Below, piece after piece: positions 23,557-33,890 of a stretch of DNA of 64,000 nucleotides (positions within the stretch are counted from its first letter, which is position 1; each line of letters opens with the position of its first letter). The stretch comes from Valencia hispanica (taxonomy: Eukaryota > Chordata > Actinopteri > Cyprinodontiformes > Valenciidae), in assembly GCA_963556495.2 (NCBI GenBank), contig OY747716.1, positions 9,421,071 through 9,485,070 of the forward strand, read 5' to 3'. A program made the translations under genes and the position numbers. The notes under the pieces were generated by a model, which was not told where the DNA came from, made no database searches, and saw only the letters and a program-made list of their open reading frames with translations.

Positions 23557-24420
23557 TATACACTGCTTGGACAATTAAGAAAACTCACATTCTAATGTAT
23601 TGTTGGACCGCCTTTAGTTTTGATTAAAGAAGAACTCCATTGATGGAATAATCTGGTCATTCGGTATATTCAGGTGGTCAGCTAACCTTATTCTTTGGGC
23701 TCATATTGCTGCTGAACCTTTACCTGACTAACTGACCAATCATAGCACTGCCCCCACAGGCTTGTACAGTAGCTACTAGGCATGCATCACTTCATCTGCC
23801 TTTCGTCTTACCCTGATGTGTCCATCCTTCTGGAAGAAGGTCAATCTGGACTCATTAGAGCACATGATCTTCTTCCATTGCACCACAATCTAATCTTTAT
23901 GCTCCCCTGCAAATTGAACCCTTTTTTTTTCAGCTAGCTTCACTGATTAGTGGTTTTCTTATGGCTACACAGCTGTTCACTTCCAATCCCCTGAGTTCCC
24001 TTTGTGTTGTGCAAATGGAAATGCTCTTACTTTCACTGATAAACATGGCCCTGAGTTTCTTCAATTTGATTTCACAAAGTGTTTCAGTGGTTATTCACCA
24101 TCGTTCAGGATTTTTGTTTTCAAGCACATTTCTTCCTCAAAGACTTTTTTTTTCTTAACCCAGTAGTCTCTGTAGTCTCTGCAATCTCCTTGGATGTTTT
24201 CTCTGCTTTATGCTAATGATATGACTGTTCTTAAACATACTAAACTTTGCAACCACCCCTGGGTGTTGTCTTAGAAATGGGAAGTTACTCATTGCATCAG
24301 TTGAGTTTCAACAACTTGTTGCCAGTTAAAAATAACCCATGCAGTAAATATCCATAAATATCCATATCGAGCATATCTTGTTAAAACAACTTTCAATTTC
24401 TAGTCTGATTGTTTTGGATC
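23557..24420 (-). mobile_element. Decayed Tc1-like element
   Basis: Starts near TATACACTGCTTGGACAATT. On the minus strand, around 23800-23880, it encodes the D1 region of a Tc1 transposase (KIMCSNESRLTFFQKDGHIR, with Asn in place of the first catalytic Asp, followed by VRRKADEVMHA). The rest is strongly diverged and the right end was not found. Confidence 0.65.
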
Positions 24421-24649
24421 TACAACCCAAATGCAGCAATAGCTGGGACATTGTGTAAAATGTAAATAGAAGTATAATGCCATAATTCACATATTTTAGA
24501 AATCCATATTCTATTAACAGTGGGTGTTAAATAAAGATCTGGGTAATATTTAGGAAAAAACGCCAATTTTGATTGTGATAGCAGTATCTATTGGAACAGT
24601 GACATGGTAACCACAAAGAAGCAGCTGGTCTCATTTCAACCACAGTCTG

Positions 24650-25190
24650 TGTACGTCTGAGAACTTAAGGGACCAGAGCTTGCTGTTTTTGGGGGAGGGA
24701 TTTTGTCCCATTATTGTTTCCTGGGTCTTCTTTTTCTTTTCATGAAGTGCCAAAATCTTTCAGATGGATTATAGGTAGAATATTTCCGCACCCGAACTCT
24801 TCATCTGCGAAGCCATGCTTTGTGACGAATGCAGTTTGCAGTGTGAAAACTGATTTTCTGCTATATCCGAGATCTACCCTGGAGAAGAAATCATCAGAAT
24901 GGGTGCAATGTTTTTTTTTAAATCCTGCTAAAACTTCTCTGCATTCTCTCCATCTCTGGGAACTACCCATATACAGGCAGAAATGCAACAGCATACTATT
25001 AGAAATTCTGATCCAGTAAACCGCTGGGCAGTTTTCCACTTTGCCTCGGTCCATTTTAACTGAGCTTTGGCTCAAGAAGATAGGAGGTTTCTTTTGGATG
25101 GTGTTCAGATATGGCTTCCTCTTTGAATGATAGAGGTTTGAGCTCTGTTTGTGGATGGCACAGCAATTTCTGTTTACATACAATAATGTG
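24650..25190 (-). other. Open frame of unknown origin, probably repeat-derived
   Basis: The minus strand holds an uninterrupted 147-codon frame (24740-25183) in otherwise stop-rich DNA, and the plus strand is also open for 101 codons (24714-25019). I recognise no domain in either. The stretch lies between two pieces of decayed Tc1-like DNA, so a transposon-derived origin is the likeliest explanation. No start, splice site or codon pattern singles out one strand. Confidence 0.25.
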
Positions 25191-25324
25191 TGAAAGTGTT
25201 TTTTTATCCCATGCAGTGATGTCCAACCTCTTTTTGATCCAGTGCTACCCGAGGGCCTGGAGACTCAGCATCCACATTGACTGAGCACACAAAGATTTAT
25301 CCAGATTCTTCAGAAATCTTTAAT

Positions 25325-25700
25325 ATTAATATAAACTTAAGGTAGCAGGGCATTCAAAGCCTACCAAATATTCTTTGGTGGAACATTGTTCTGAATTTGC
25401 TCCAGTTTCTTCAGGCGTGGTTGGTGAACTTTTGTCCTTTTTTACTTCTATAAAGTGAAACTCAACTGTTTTCCTCCAGTGGTTAGCTTTATCCGTCTTC
25501 TGGCTACCTTTCTTGTTCTTGCAGGTGAAAGCATTCCCACCGCATGATACTTCTACCTCCATGTTTCATCATGGGGATGGTGTATTCAGAGTGATGTGAA
25601 GTTAGATTTCTGCCACAGATAAGGTTTTGTATGTAGGCCAAAGATGCTTTGTATGATGATGTTTTTATACCCAGTCCTCTTATTGACATGTTGCCAGATA
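25325..25700 (-). mobile_element. Tc1-like transposase remnant
   Basis: The minus strand at about 25600-25515 reads SEYTIPMMKHGGRSIMRWEC, a mutated version of the Tc1 core motif (TIPTVKHGGGSIMVWGC in intact elements). Neither end nor the other catalytic segments are clear. Confidence 0.55.
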
Positions 25701-25855
25701 ACCTAGTTGCAAAATGCTCCTCCTGCTGTTTCTCACTCGTTTCACTTACTTTTACAGCTTTTGGTTGCCAGTGTCCTAACCTATGCTGAGCGATGGTGCT
25801 TCAAATGTACGGAAGCGCTTAACTGCCAGAGCTAGGAAATAAATTGAGGGGCATT

Positions 25856-26160
25856 ATTTCATAAAACAAGAAACTCACTCATTATAACAAGATATAAAAT
25901 ATGTTTAAACAAGAAGGTTTCTCGTTATAAAGAGACATAAAACATGTTAAAAGAATGTTTCTCATTCTAAAGAGATATGAAATATATAAAGTTGCTATAG
26001 CAAGATATAAGTACTAAGTAAGAACGTTATATATTATGTTTTGTTAAAATGAGGAAGTTTTCTTGTTTTAATGAGAAACCTTTCTCATTATAACAAGTTT
26101 TGTATCTTGTTAAAATGAAAAAAGGTTCTCGTTAAATTGAGAAACGAAATTAAAAAACTC
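25856..26160. repeat. Imperfect 40-mer-like repeat with TTTCTC/TTATAA motifs
   Basis: Units such as AAGATATAAAATATGTTTAA followed by AACAAGAAGGTTTCTCGTTA recur at roughly 40-base spacing (starts near 25892, 25939, 25976, 26009), each containing a form of TTTCTCATTATAACAAG. Inverted forms (CTTGTTATAATGAGAAA) also occur toward the right side, near 26070-26135, so the block has both tandem and inverted character. Confidence 0.6.
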
Positions 26161-26254
26161 AAAAAATGACAACCCCTACCCCCGTTAAAAAATTCTCAGT
26201 TAAGAAACATTTCCCTGTCATACCTGCAATAATGGTGAATATGTTCAATGAATG

Positions 26255-26320
26255 TTGAATTGAAGTTTATTTTTTGATACCCAAGGGTTACAGAAATTTG
26301 TCTTTGACAAGGCTCTACTT
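26255..26320 (-). mobile_element. LINE 3' tail fragment
   Basis: AATTGAAGTTTATTTTTTGA followed by ACCCAAGGGTTACAGAAATT is, in reverse, the usual 3' terminus of CR1/Rex-type LINEs. Only the tail is present. Confidence 0.5.
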
Positions 26321-26782
26321 CATCCTGACACACACATAAACACAAAGAGTGAAACCAAACCTAGGATAAAATCAGCTAAAAAAAAAAAATTATAAAAATA
26401 AGCAACCTTCACCCTCATCTGCTTGAAGTACCATCTCTCTTTAGAGGAAAGATAAGAAGAGATTAAGTGATTCCCTTAGTATTTAGGACGTCGTGTAGTT
26501 TGATGTTTGCAGATTATGTACTTTGTGTTGGGGTTTTTCCGATTCTTCTTGATTTTATAGGTACAGAATTACAGATACAACAATCAGTCATTTTAAAAAC
26601 ATCTTAATGACAATAAAAATAACTGCAATATTTAGTAAAATCCCAGCCTAGTATGTTTGGTATTATAAAAAATATATATTTTATGCTGATGTCTGCATCT
26701 AGCTTGATACCAGTGCACAAAAGGAGTATCCCATTCTGCAGTGGAATATCTCAACAACTACTTAAAATTAGGAGCCAAGGGA

Positions 26783-26890
26783 GATTAGATTAGACCAGAT
26801 TAGATTAGATTAGATTAGATTAGATTAGATTAGACCAGATTGGATCAGATTAGATTAGATTATATCAGATTAGATTAGATTAGATTAGAT
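26783..26890 (+). repeat. (GATTA)n microsatellite
   Basis: About 20 units of GATTA with variants (GACCA, GGATCA, TATATCA). The motif continues on the far side of the MITE at 26891-27111, so one array was split by that insertion. Confidence 0.92.
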
Positions 26891-27111
26891 GTGTCCAAAG
26901 TCAACCCCCAAGGTCTGCTATTTTACAGATTTTAGATGTTTCCCTGGGTCAGCTCAACTGTATCATTTAATTGGGTCATTAGCATGTTCCTGCAGAACTT
27001 GATTACATGCTGAGGAGCTAATTAAACCATTTCAACTAGTTGTCTTGGATCAACAACACATTTAAAACATGCAGGATGGGGTCCCTTGAGGACTGGGATT
27101 GTACACCCCTG
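26891..27111. mobile_element. hAT-like MITE inserted in the GATTA array
   Basis: The left end GTGTCCAAAGTCAACCCCCA and the right end CTGGGATTGTACACCCCTG are imperfect inverted repeats. It is flanked on both sides by GATTAGAT (26883-26890 and 27112-27119), an 8-base duplication as expected for hAT, though the host array would supply such a match by itself. The interior phrase AAAACATGCAGGATGGGGTC is like the MITEs at 18057 and 44078. Confidence 0.7.
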
Positions 27112-27984
27112 GATTAGATTGATAGATTCTGTGAGGGAAAACCCAAATCACAGCAACGTACAACATGACTTAGTGCAAACAACCTAACTGAACAGTACTG
27201 GCAGTTTATTTCAGTGGTGATGGAAGAGATGATGCCATAGGAAGAAAATCTCCTAACTTTATATTAAACACTGCAGAATTATTACTATTTAATCAGTAAA
27301 TAAACCAGCCTGCCACAGACTTTTTGGGTAAAATTGCAACTCTCCCATGTCATGTAGGCTACACATATCCACCACTGCAACACAATGAATGGAATTAGTT
27401 AATCTCACCCCACGTTTTGCTGATTTTTACTTACCTGGAGACTATGGGATGGTCAATACGGAAACCCACAAGTTAACATGATGAGAAATAGAAATTCACA
27501 TTCTAGAAAATGTTTCCATGTTTAGACCCATGTGACACGTAGATTTAAAAACACCAGCATATGAGGCAACACAGAAAAATTGTGAGTTTTTAAATAATAA
27601 AATAACACTTGGCATTTCAGAATGCATGAGAAAAGTTTGCAAGCAAAATAAAATAAAAAATACAGTAAAAAATAGAACCGGAGGCAAAGCCTTTAGTTAT
27701 CAGTGGGTTTTTTTGTGTTTTTTTTGGGGGGGGGATTGTTTGTTTTTGTTGCTGTTGTTGTTTAACCAGGTTCCATTGGGGTTCTGAGAAGACATCATCT
27801 CTATAATAAACACTAGGCCTAAAATATTCCTGTTCAATGAATATATGATTAGTTTTGGCTTACTTTCCAAGATCTGTGTGCTTTAGGTTCAGGCTGCTGG
27901 GGAACTGTCGTTGACATACTGACTGTTTTCTAATAATTTGATGCCTTTACTGTCTTCTCTCTCCTTGAATCACATGTGACAACC
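27112..27984. other. No gene recognised; homopolymers
   Basis: Unique-looking DNA with T and G runs at about 27717-27735 and a minus-strand 63-codon frame at 27496-27687 without a recognisable domain. Confidence 0.4.
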
Positions 27985-28160
27985 ATGCACACACACCTAT
28001 AGACAATTTAGAGAGACCAGTTGTGTTTTTGGACTGTAGGAGGAAACTGGAGTACCCAGAGAGAACCCACGCATGCACACGGAGGAAATATAAACTCCAT
28101 GGAGAGAGATTCCAGACTGGGATTCATAACCAAGGAGCTTCAAGCTGCGAGGGAACAGCT
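27985..28160 (-). mobile_element. SINE fragment, same family as 2066-2437
   Basis: Shares the blocks ACAATTTAGAGAGACCA, GGACTGTAGGAGGAAACTGG and AGAACCCACGCATGCACACG with the nested SINE. The tRNA-like head end (right side) is strongly decayed and the far left part is missing. Confidence 0.7.
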
Positions 28161-28642
28161 CTACAAAGCATGCAGCACTGATCATAATCATCTTTCTATA
28201 AAACTGGTGCTGTATAAATAAAGTAAAGGAAACGTACTGTTGAATAAAACATGGAAGAAAAAGCATGCTAGTAACAGCAAAGATGGTATTTCATCTTATA
28301 TCAGAACAGAGGAGACAGAGACAGAGGTATTGATGCATTACTGGAGGGTTTGCAGGGATCGAGCTGTTCTCTGCTGAATGATAATGGACGCTGACCATCT
28401 CTCTAAGCCTGAGAGGTTATTCTAAAACCAACAGTTTTAGGTCATCGCAGTTCTTTTCAAAACAACTTAAGAATATGTGTATTTTTTATAAAGTGGTTAC
28501 ATTCCACAATGTGTGAGCAGAAATGTTTCCCAAACCTGAGTTCCTCACTCTCCTTATGTTTCACCCTGTGTAAAAAGCTGACAAATTGATTGAACCAGTC
28601 TGCAGCATTGTTATAGTGCATTACAAGCATATTAATACCAGC

Positions 28643-29022
28643 TGAATGTTACAAACACAAACTTTAATGTATTTTATGTAATAGACCAACACAAAGTAGT
28701 TCCCAAATAGTTCCCAAGTAGAAGGAAAATGATGCATGGCATAAAATCCAGAGTTGATCCAAGTTAGTAACTAAAGTCCAGCTGTTCTGTTTCTGGCCTT
28801 AGCGATTTGTTCAAGAACCTTTGTGAAGAAACAGCATCGTGAAGATAAAGAAATATCTGAAAAGAGAAAAACGTACTGGACAACAGTAAACCTACCGAGA
28901 CACGGCCTAAACTATAAGTTTAGCCGAAAGAAGCATTAATCAGAGAAGCAACCGAGGGTACCGGTGGTAAATGTGGAGGAACTGTAGAGATCCACAGCTC
29001 AGGGGCCAGAATCTATTGCCAC
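28643..29022 (+). mobile_element. Tc1-like remnant, third family
   Basis: Left-end phrases ATAGACCAACACAAAGTAGT and GAAGGAAAATGATGCATGGC, and further in GCATTAATCAGAGAAGCAAC and AGAGATCCACAGCTCAGG, belong to a Tc1 family also represented at 42115-42640 and 56050-57310. The transposase reading is broken. The sequence stops abruptly at 29022 where a hAT terminus begins. Confidence 0.7.
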
Positions 29023-29635
29023 TAAGGGTGTAACAGTACACAAAAATCATGGCTGGGTACATTCTCAGTAGACTTTAATCAAGAAAAATAACGAATACGA
29101 ATGTGCACATGTGCACTTTTTTTTTTTTACTTTGATCAAAAAAGAACCTTTTTTTCCCGCATTCCCTCATTTGAATTCCTGAAATTAATTTGATTTTATT
29201 ATGTTCTATAACTTTAAAAAAGTATAGAACTGACAGGAGATTTGATTGGATTTTTTCATAAATAAAAAAGTACAAGCAAATATAGCCGGAGTACAAAACA
29301 ATATAACCACTTGAAAACAGTCAGTGTTGAGAAATAATACTTTGCCCATATTTGAGAATAAAACATGCTCAAATCACTTTAAAGTTGTTTTAAGATTTCC
29401 ACAGCCTAGTTTTCCCCAGCTGTACTTGAATGCAGCATGGGCAGCTGTTGGGAAAATCCCTTCTCATCAACAGGGATTAAGCTGACTTGCATTTTATACA
29501 AAATAAGGAGTTTAGGCTGAGTGGATGCTACTAGTAGTCATGTGGACATCAGCTGTTTTTTTCTCTAGTGTCACTGATGTTTATATTCAGCTTGACATTG
29601 TTTCAGGTGAGTCATTTAGTTCAGTGCAGAGCTTG
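29023..29635 (-). mobile_element. hAT element, GGGTGTAAC family, truncated
   Basis: The left terminus TAAGGGTGTAACAGTACACA matches, in reverse, the right end of the complete copy at 44758-46333. The two are then collinear through CACTTTTTTTTTTTTACTTT, ATGTTCTATAACTTTAAAAA and TTCAGCTTGACATTGTTTCAG. The second terminus is missing; similarity stops near 29635 at GTGCAGAGCTTG. A middle part of about 1 kb is shorter than in the 44.8 kb copy. Confidence 0.8.
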
Positions 29636-29639
29636 TTAT

Positions 29640-31708
29640 ATACCTGATTGCTGTTGAAAGATGCATTCGCTGAAGTTCTGGTTCAGTCCATCTTTCTTTT
29701 TCTACTGTAGCTGCATGAGAAACCATTAATGTTCCCAAATAGCAGGGTTAAGTGATAGCTGGGAGTCTTTTCTGTTTTGTTTTGGTGTCATTTTGTAAAG
29801 TTGCACTGCACTCTGAATTCCACACAAACATTCTGCTTGTGTTCAGGTAAAATCACAGAATAGCAGTATTTGGTGGTTCTGCAAACTATAGACTGAGATT
29901 TTTATGTAGCAACCATTCTTGACCACTTTGAGTTGCTCTGGCACACATAATACACTAAACCTGATGTTATAATGTAAGAAAATCTGCTTTTTCACTTTTG
30001 CAAGGCACTGGAACTGCCTCAAGAACCTGGCTTTTCTCCATCTGATGACCTTATACTGTAACCATGGCCCAGAGATGTCTGCCCTGTTAGAATCCTATCA
30101 TTTGATCCTTTTCCATCTTGACAGTCTAACCCCTAACACCTAACCTGGTCTAGAGCTCCTGTAACTTAAACCTATATTCAGCTACCCCCTAAAGAACTTA
30201 ACATACCCTTGTGTCAGGTTGAAAGGCCCATACCGCCTTACTTTAGCTCCATCTAACTACAAGTTGGAGCATGTGAGGGTTAAAAGAAGGAAGAAATGTC
30301 ATCCAACTCCGGAGGACCATGGAGTAGATGGGCCTTACAGATGCAGATGAGGACTTTATGACACACCACACCTCAAACTCCACATCATTAGTGTCAGCGT
30401 TGGACAGCTGGTTTTAAAATACGTACTCTGCATTCAAAGCTGAAATAAGATGGCTTTGTGGCGTCTCTTCTCCCGTTTGAAAATGACACAAGTGCTTTAC
30501 GAGCCCTTTTGAAAACCAGCTTCCCCTGCTCATTAAACGCTCACATCCTCATATCTATTCAAATATATGGGTGCAAAAATGATATTCTGCGTCTGCTTTG
30601 ACAGCCACACTTCAGCCTTTGTTGATGACTCTCAACAACGGCGCATTATTATAGGTTATTGCAGCCGTCTGAAGCTGGGAGAAGGCACAGCCTAAAATGC
30701 CTTCCAGAGTGATGACCAGGCATTTCCTCCAGCACTACTGCTCATTTTCTGTAACTGCACTCAGCTCCCTTCCCCCCGCCGCCTCCGCTCCGAGTAGCAT
30801 AGCTTCACTTTTTGACTTGAATCAACAACATCACAAGTGTAGGCAAATCGGAGCAGCAGCAGTAGCAGCGTGCCTTCCCCGTATCAAGGAGGTGCGACTG
30901 TTTCTGTCTGGGTTGGTGCATAATTACGAAAGCGGCAGCGTGTTCGACTCTGAAAAATCTCAGAAGGAGACTCATTTATGCACTTGTTTTGGAAGCGAAG
31001 GCCAAACCGCACCTCTCTGTATTGATGTTTGTTTTCAGGCCCTGTCTTTCTAATCTGAGTCTGGGACACACTTTGTTGAAATACGCTTCAACATGTTCTC
31101 CCCAGGGACTTTAAACAGCATTTCTTCATCTTTCCAGCTCACAGTCAATCCTATATGTCCTGAACCCAACCTGCAGTGTTTCCATGCAGATGAGTGCAGA
31201 CACATAATGGACAGATAAGGCTTTTCCATTGGGCTTTAATCATTAAATGAATCACTGCTGGTTTAAAGTCTCTGTGCACGTTGCATTTTTATATTCTAAA
31301 TGCCTTTTTCGTGCAACTGGCAGAGGGTGGCATTTCAATTACAGATCCATTTTATTCCCAAAACAATGTGTGGGCTCATGCTGGAGTTGGTTAAAGCACT
31401 CAGTGGATGACTGGAAGAAATTTTCTCTGTCCTGTTCTATCAAATGAGAAACTTCAAGGCGTACCTTGCCCAGCTAAAAGAGTTTAGACTTCGATTTTGC
31501 TTGGTGTCCAACAATCTGTAATCTAACACAATCTAACACACTTGAGACCCTAACCCTGACACACCGACGAAGATGGACCAATACTGGTCCCTTACACCAA
31601 AGTATAGCAGGTAAACAATGGGTTCAGGAATACCAGGATGAAATAAAAAGACACAAGATAAAGTCTGGATCAGGCTGGCTACCCCAGAATTCAAAGTCAT
31701 TTTCCCTT
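29640..31708. other. Unique DNA with a GC-richer island
   Basis: No repeat recognised. The segment 30680-31070 stands out for higher GC content and contains an open frame of 118 codons (30697-31053) starting MPSRVMTRHFLQHYCS. I see no domain and no convincing splice sites, so coding is not claimed. It could be a conserved noncoding element in vstm2a intron 2; only comparison with other fish would tell. Confidence 0.35.
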
Positions 31709-31710
31709 TA

Positions 31711-32153
31711 CAGTGGACCCCAGCCTATTCTTGGTTCAGTTTTGTGGATTTTTCTGTGGAATGTAGCTCCACATTATTCTTGAAAAATGTGCTCTTTTTT
31801 TGTAGAGCATATCCAAAATATTGGAAAGAAAATGTAGCTTGGGAAGCTGAAATATCTAGGAGCAATGCTACATGGCACGCTACTAGCTGGCGGTTGCAAA
31901 GTAGCCAATCCAGGAGTGTCATTCATTTTCCTCGCCACTGATTTGCATTACTCCCAAAAGCGGACATAAGGAAGAGCGTAGCTATAAGCTTCTGTGGTAG
32001 TGCTAAGATGGTTTCCACTTTGTATTAATAATGCATGTTAAGGTATATTTGGAACTATTAAAATAGGTAGTTCTTAGAATCTTTAGAGCGGGTCGCAAAT
32101 ATTAGCAGATTTAAGTTATATATGAGTGGTAGAGGCCCCTAACCCCTCCACTG
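31711..32153 (+). mobile_element. TA-flanked MITE, pogo/Tigger-like, copy 3
   Basis: Flanked by TA at 31709-31710 and 32154-32155, with ends CAGTGGACCCC and, in reverse complement, CAGTGGAGGGG. At 443 bases this is the longest copy of the family also seen at 4816 and 23246. Shared interior phrases are GGTAGTGCTAAGATGGTTTCC and TTAAGGTATATTTGG. Confidence 0.8.
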
Positions 32154-32399
32154 TATACTGGTTCTCTCTAGTTTATTTAGGTACACCCATGACCCATGGA
32201 CAAAAACAGCTTAACCCTGACTCTACATCTTAGGAAGAAAGGAGAAGACAAAATTAGCAACCAAGCAAGGGAAGCCCATTCAAAAGAAGATACATTGTCC
32301 AATATTGGTGTTAGTTACACTTTGGAGTTTGTATAATATTACAGTGCATATATGGTTTGAAACATTCGGGATTAAATATGAATAAAAATCAGTACGTTG

Positions 32400-33035
32400 T
32401 CAGTTCTACGTCCCCTTGTGTCGACCGTATCTGATACAAGTTCCATATCTTTATTGTGACACGGAACCGAGACCCGCTTTTTTTTTCTGTTCAAGCTGCA
32501 TGCGATTGGTCAACTCTACGATGTGTGACTGCACAGAGCAGGACGGAGCAGGAGGGAGTGGGAGGGCGGGGGGTACAGACACAGATAACACCACAAGCAC
32601 AGAGATAAACGGGAGGGAGAGGAGAAAAAAAAGACGGCTACAGACAAAACGTGCCGGAAAAGTGAGAAAATGAGTGAGAGCAGGTAGATGCGTTTCAGTG
32701 TAGCATATGCAGAGTTAAAAATTCATATATCAACATTATCTTAGCTTTTCTATGTTGTTTCACTGTAGATAGTTCAGCTCATAAATACTTTACATGCAAT
32801 GAGTTTGTTTTTGTACTTTAACGTTTATTTTTTTGTTGCACTCTGTTGAACATAATAAGCCATATAAATAGTAAACATTTTATACAATTATGTTTGTAGA
32901 TTAGTAATTCATTTTGCAAATATATTTACATTATTTTTGGTGACAAAGTATTTTAAGAAACAAGAAATGTGAGGAGCCGTTTAGGAGCCAAAAGAACCGG
33001 TTCTCCTAAAAGAGCCGGAATTCCCATCACTACTG
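32400..33035. mobile_element. hAT terminal region
   Basis: The right terminus GGAATTCCCATCACTAC, preceded by AGGAGCCAAAAGAACCGG, is the end of a widespread fish hAT (Ac-like) family whose ends repeat GAGCC motifs. The GC-rich segment at 32450-32680 fits its subterminal region. No left terminus or transposase was found, so the left limit is a guess. Confidence 0.6.
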
Positions 33036-33332
33036 TGGAAAAAGGTACCAGTTAGGTATTTTTTCAAGGGAAGATGGCAGCTAATGCCTATCTATAACTT
33101 AAAAATTGGGACTAGAATAGTATACATTTGCTAATTTTGATTCAATTTGATTTGATTCATTTATAAGACTAAATTAAGGTCATCATCTCCCAGAGTTGCA
33201 CAGAAACGTGTTGTTTTTTTCATTTCAGAAGACTCCAGTTTAGATTGTGTGTTCCGTACAGCCGGTTTCTAGTTCATATCTATTTACATACAGTCCAGTT
33301 CAAACAATTGAGTTGGCCCATTCATATCCACA

Positions 33333-33737
33333 AAGGCCTGGTTCACCCGGCAGGATTTTTAGGTACATTTTGCCCTGATAATCAGGATGGCCTTTAAGAT
33401 AATCCTAACAGATATTCCTGCTGTGTGTGGTGTGCTCAGACGGACCGGTCCAATCACAAATTGAAGATATTCAACATGTCGGATTGTCTTGGCCCGATAT
33501 CGAAGCGTGTGTGGTGTGCTGCGAGGACAAACGAGCACGCAGCCTGTTGAATGTGAGGTGTAGCCAATCAGAAACCAAGGTGACGGGCAGTGATACACCT
33601 TGGAAGCATCTATTATTATTCGCTATACCACACGCTGTAGGACCAAAGCAGGAATATCCATTATTTTTTTATCCCTGTGTGTGCGGTCTGAAACTCTTGA
33701 GACAATTTTAAAATCCTCCCATGCGAACCAGGCCTTA
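33333..33737. mobile_element. MITE with AAGGCCTGGTTC ends
   Basis: About 405 bases with inverted ends of about 28 bases: AAGGCCTGGTTCACCCGGCA on the left and, as reverse complement, AAGGCCTGGTTCGCATGGGA on the right, both leading to AGGATTTT. No coding content. The target duplication is not evident, so the superfamily is left open. Confidence 0.8.
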
Positions 33738-33837
33738 CCCTAATATTTGAAAGCTTTGATTGATGGAATACATCAAGTGTTAACTCATACTTTAATCTCT
33801 ATTAGTTTTTTCCTGCTAAAGTAAAAGTTACAATTGT

Positions 33838-33890
33838 AATTTCATCTCAAGGCACTTTATAAGAAAAGTCAATTAAATTCAATCATCCAT
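33838..33890 (-). mobile_element. L2 3' tail fragment
   Basis: ATTTCATCTCAAGGCACTTT followed by an AATTAAATTCAATC stretch is the reverse complement of the L2 terminus seen at 23140-23215. Confidence 0.6.

Noticed and set aside
26783..26890. Regular direct repeats as a possible CRISPR array
   Set aside because: The 5-base units have no spacers; this is a microsatellite in a vertebrate genome.
31725..31941. Two 65-codon frames on opposite strands
   Set aside because: Both lie inside a noncoding TA-flanked MITE.
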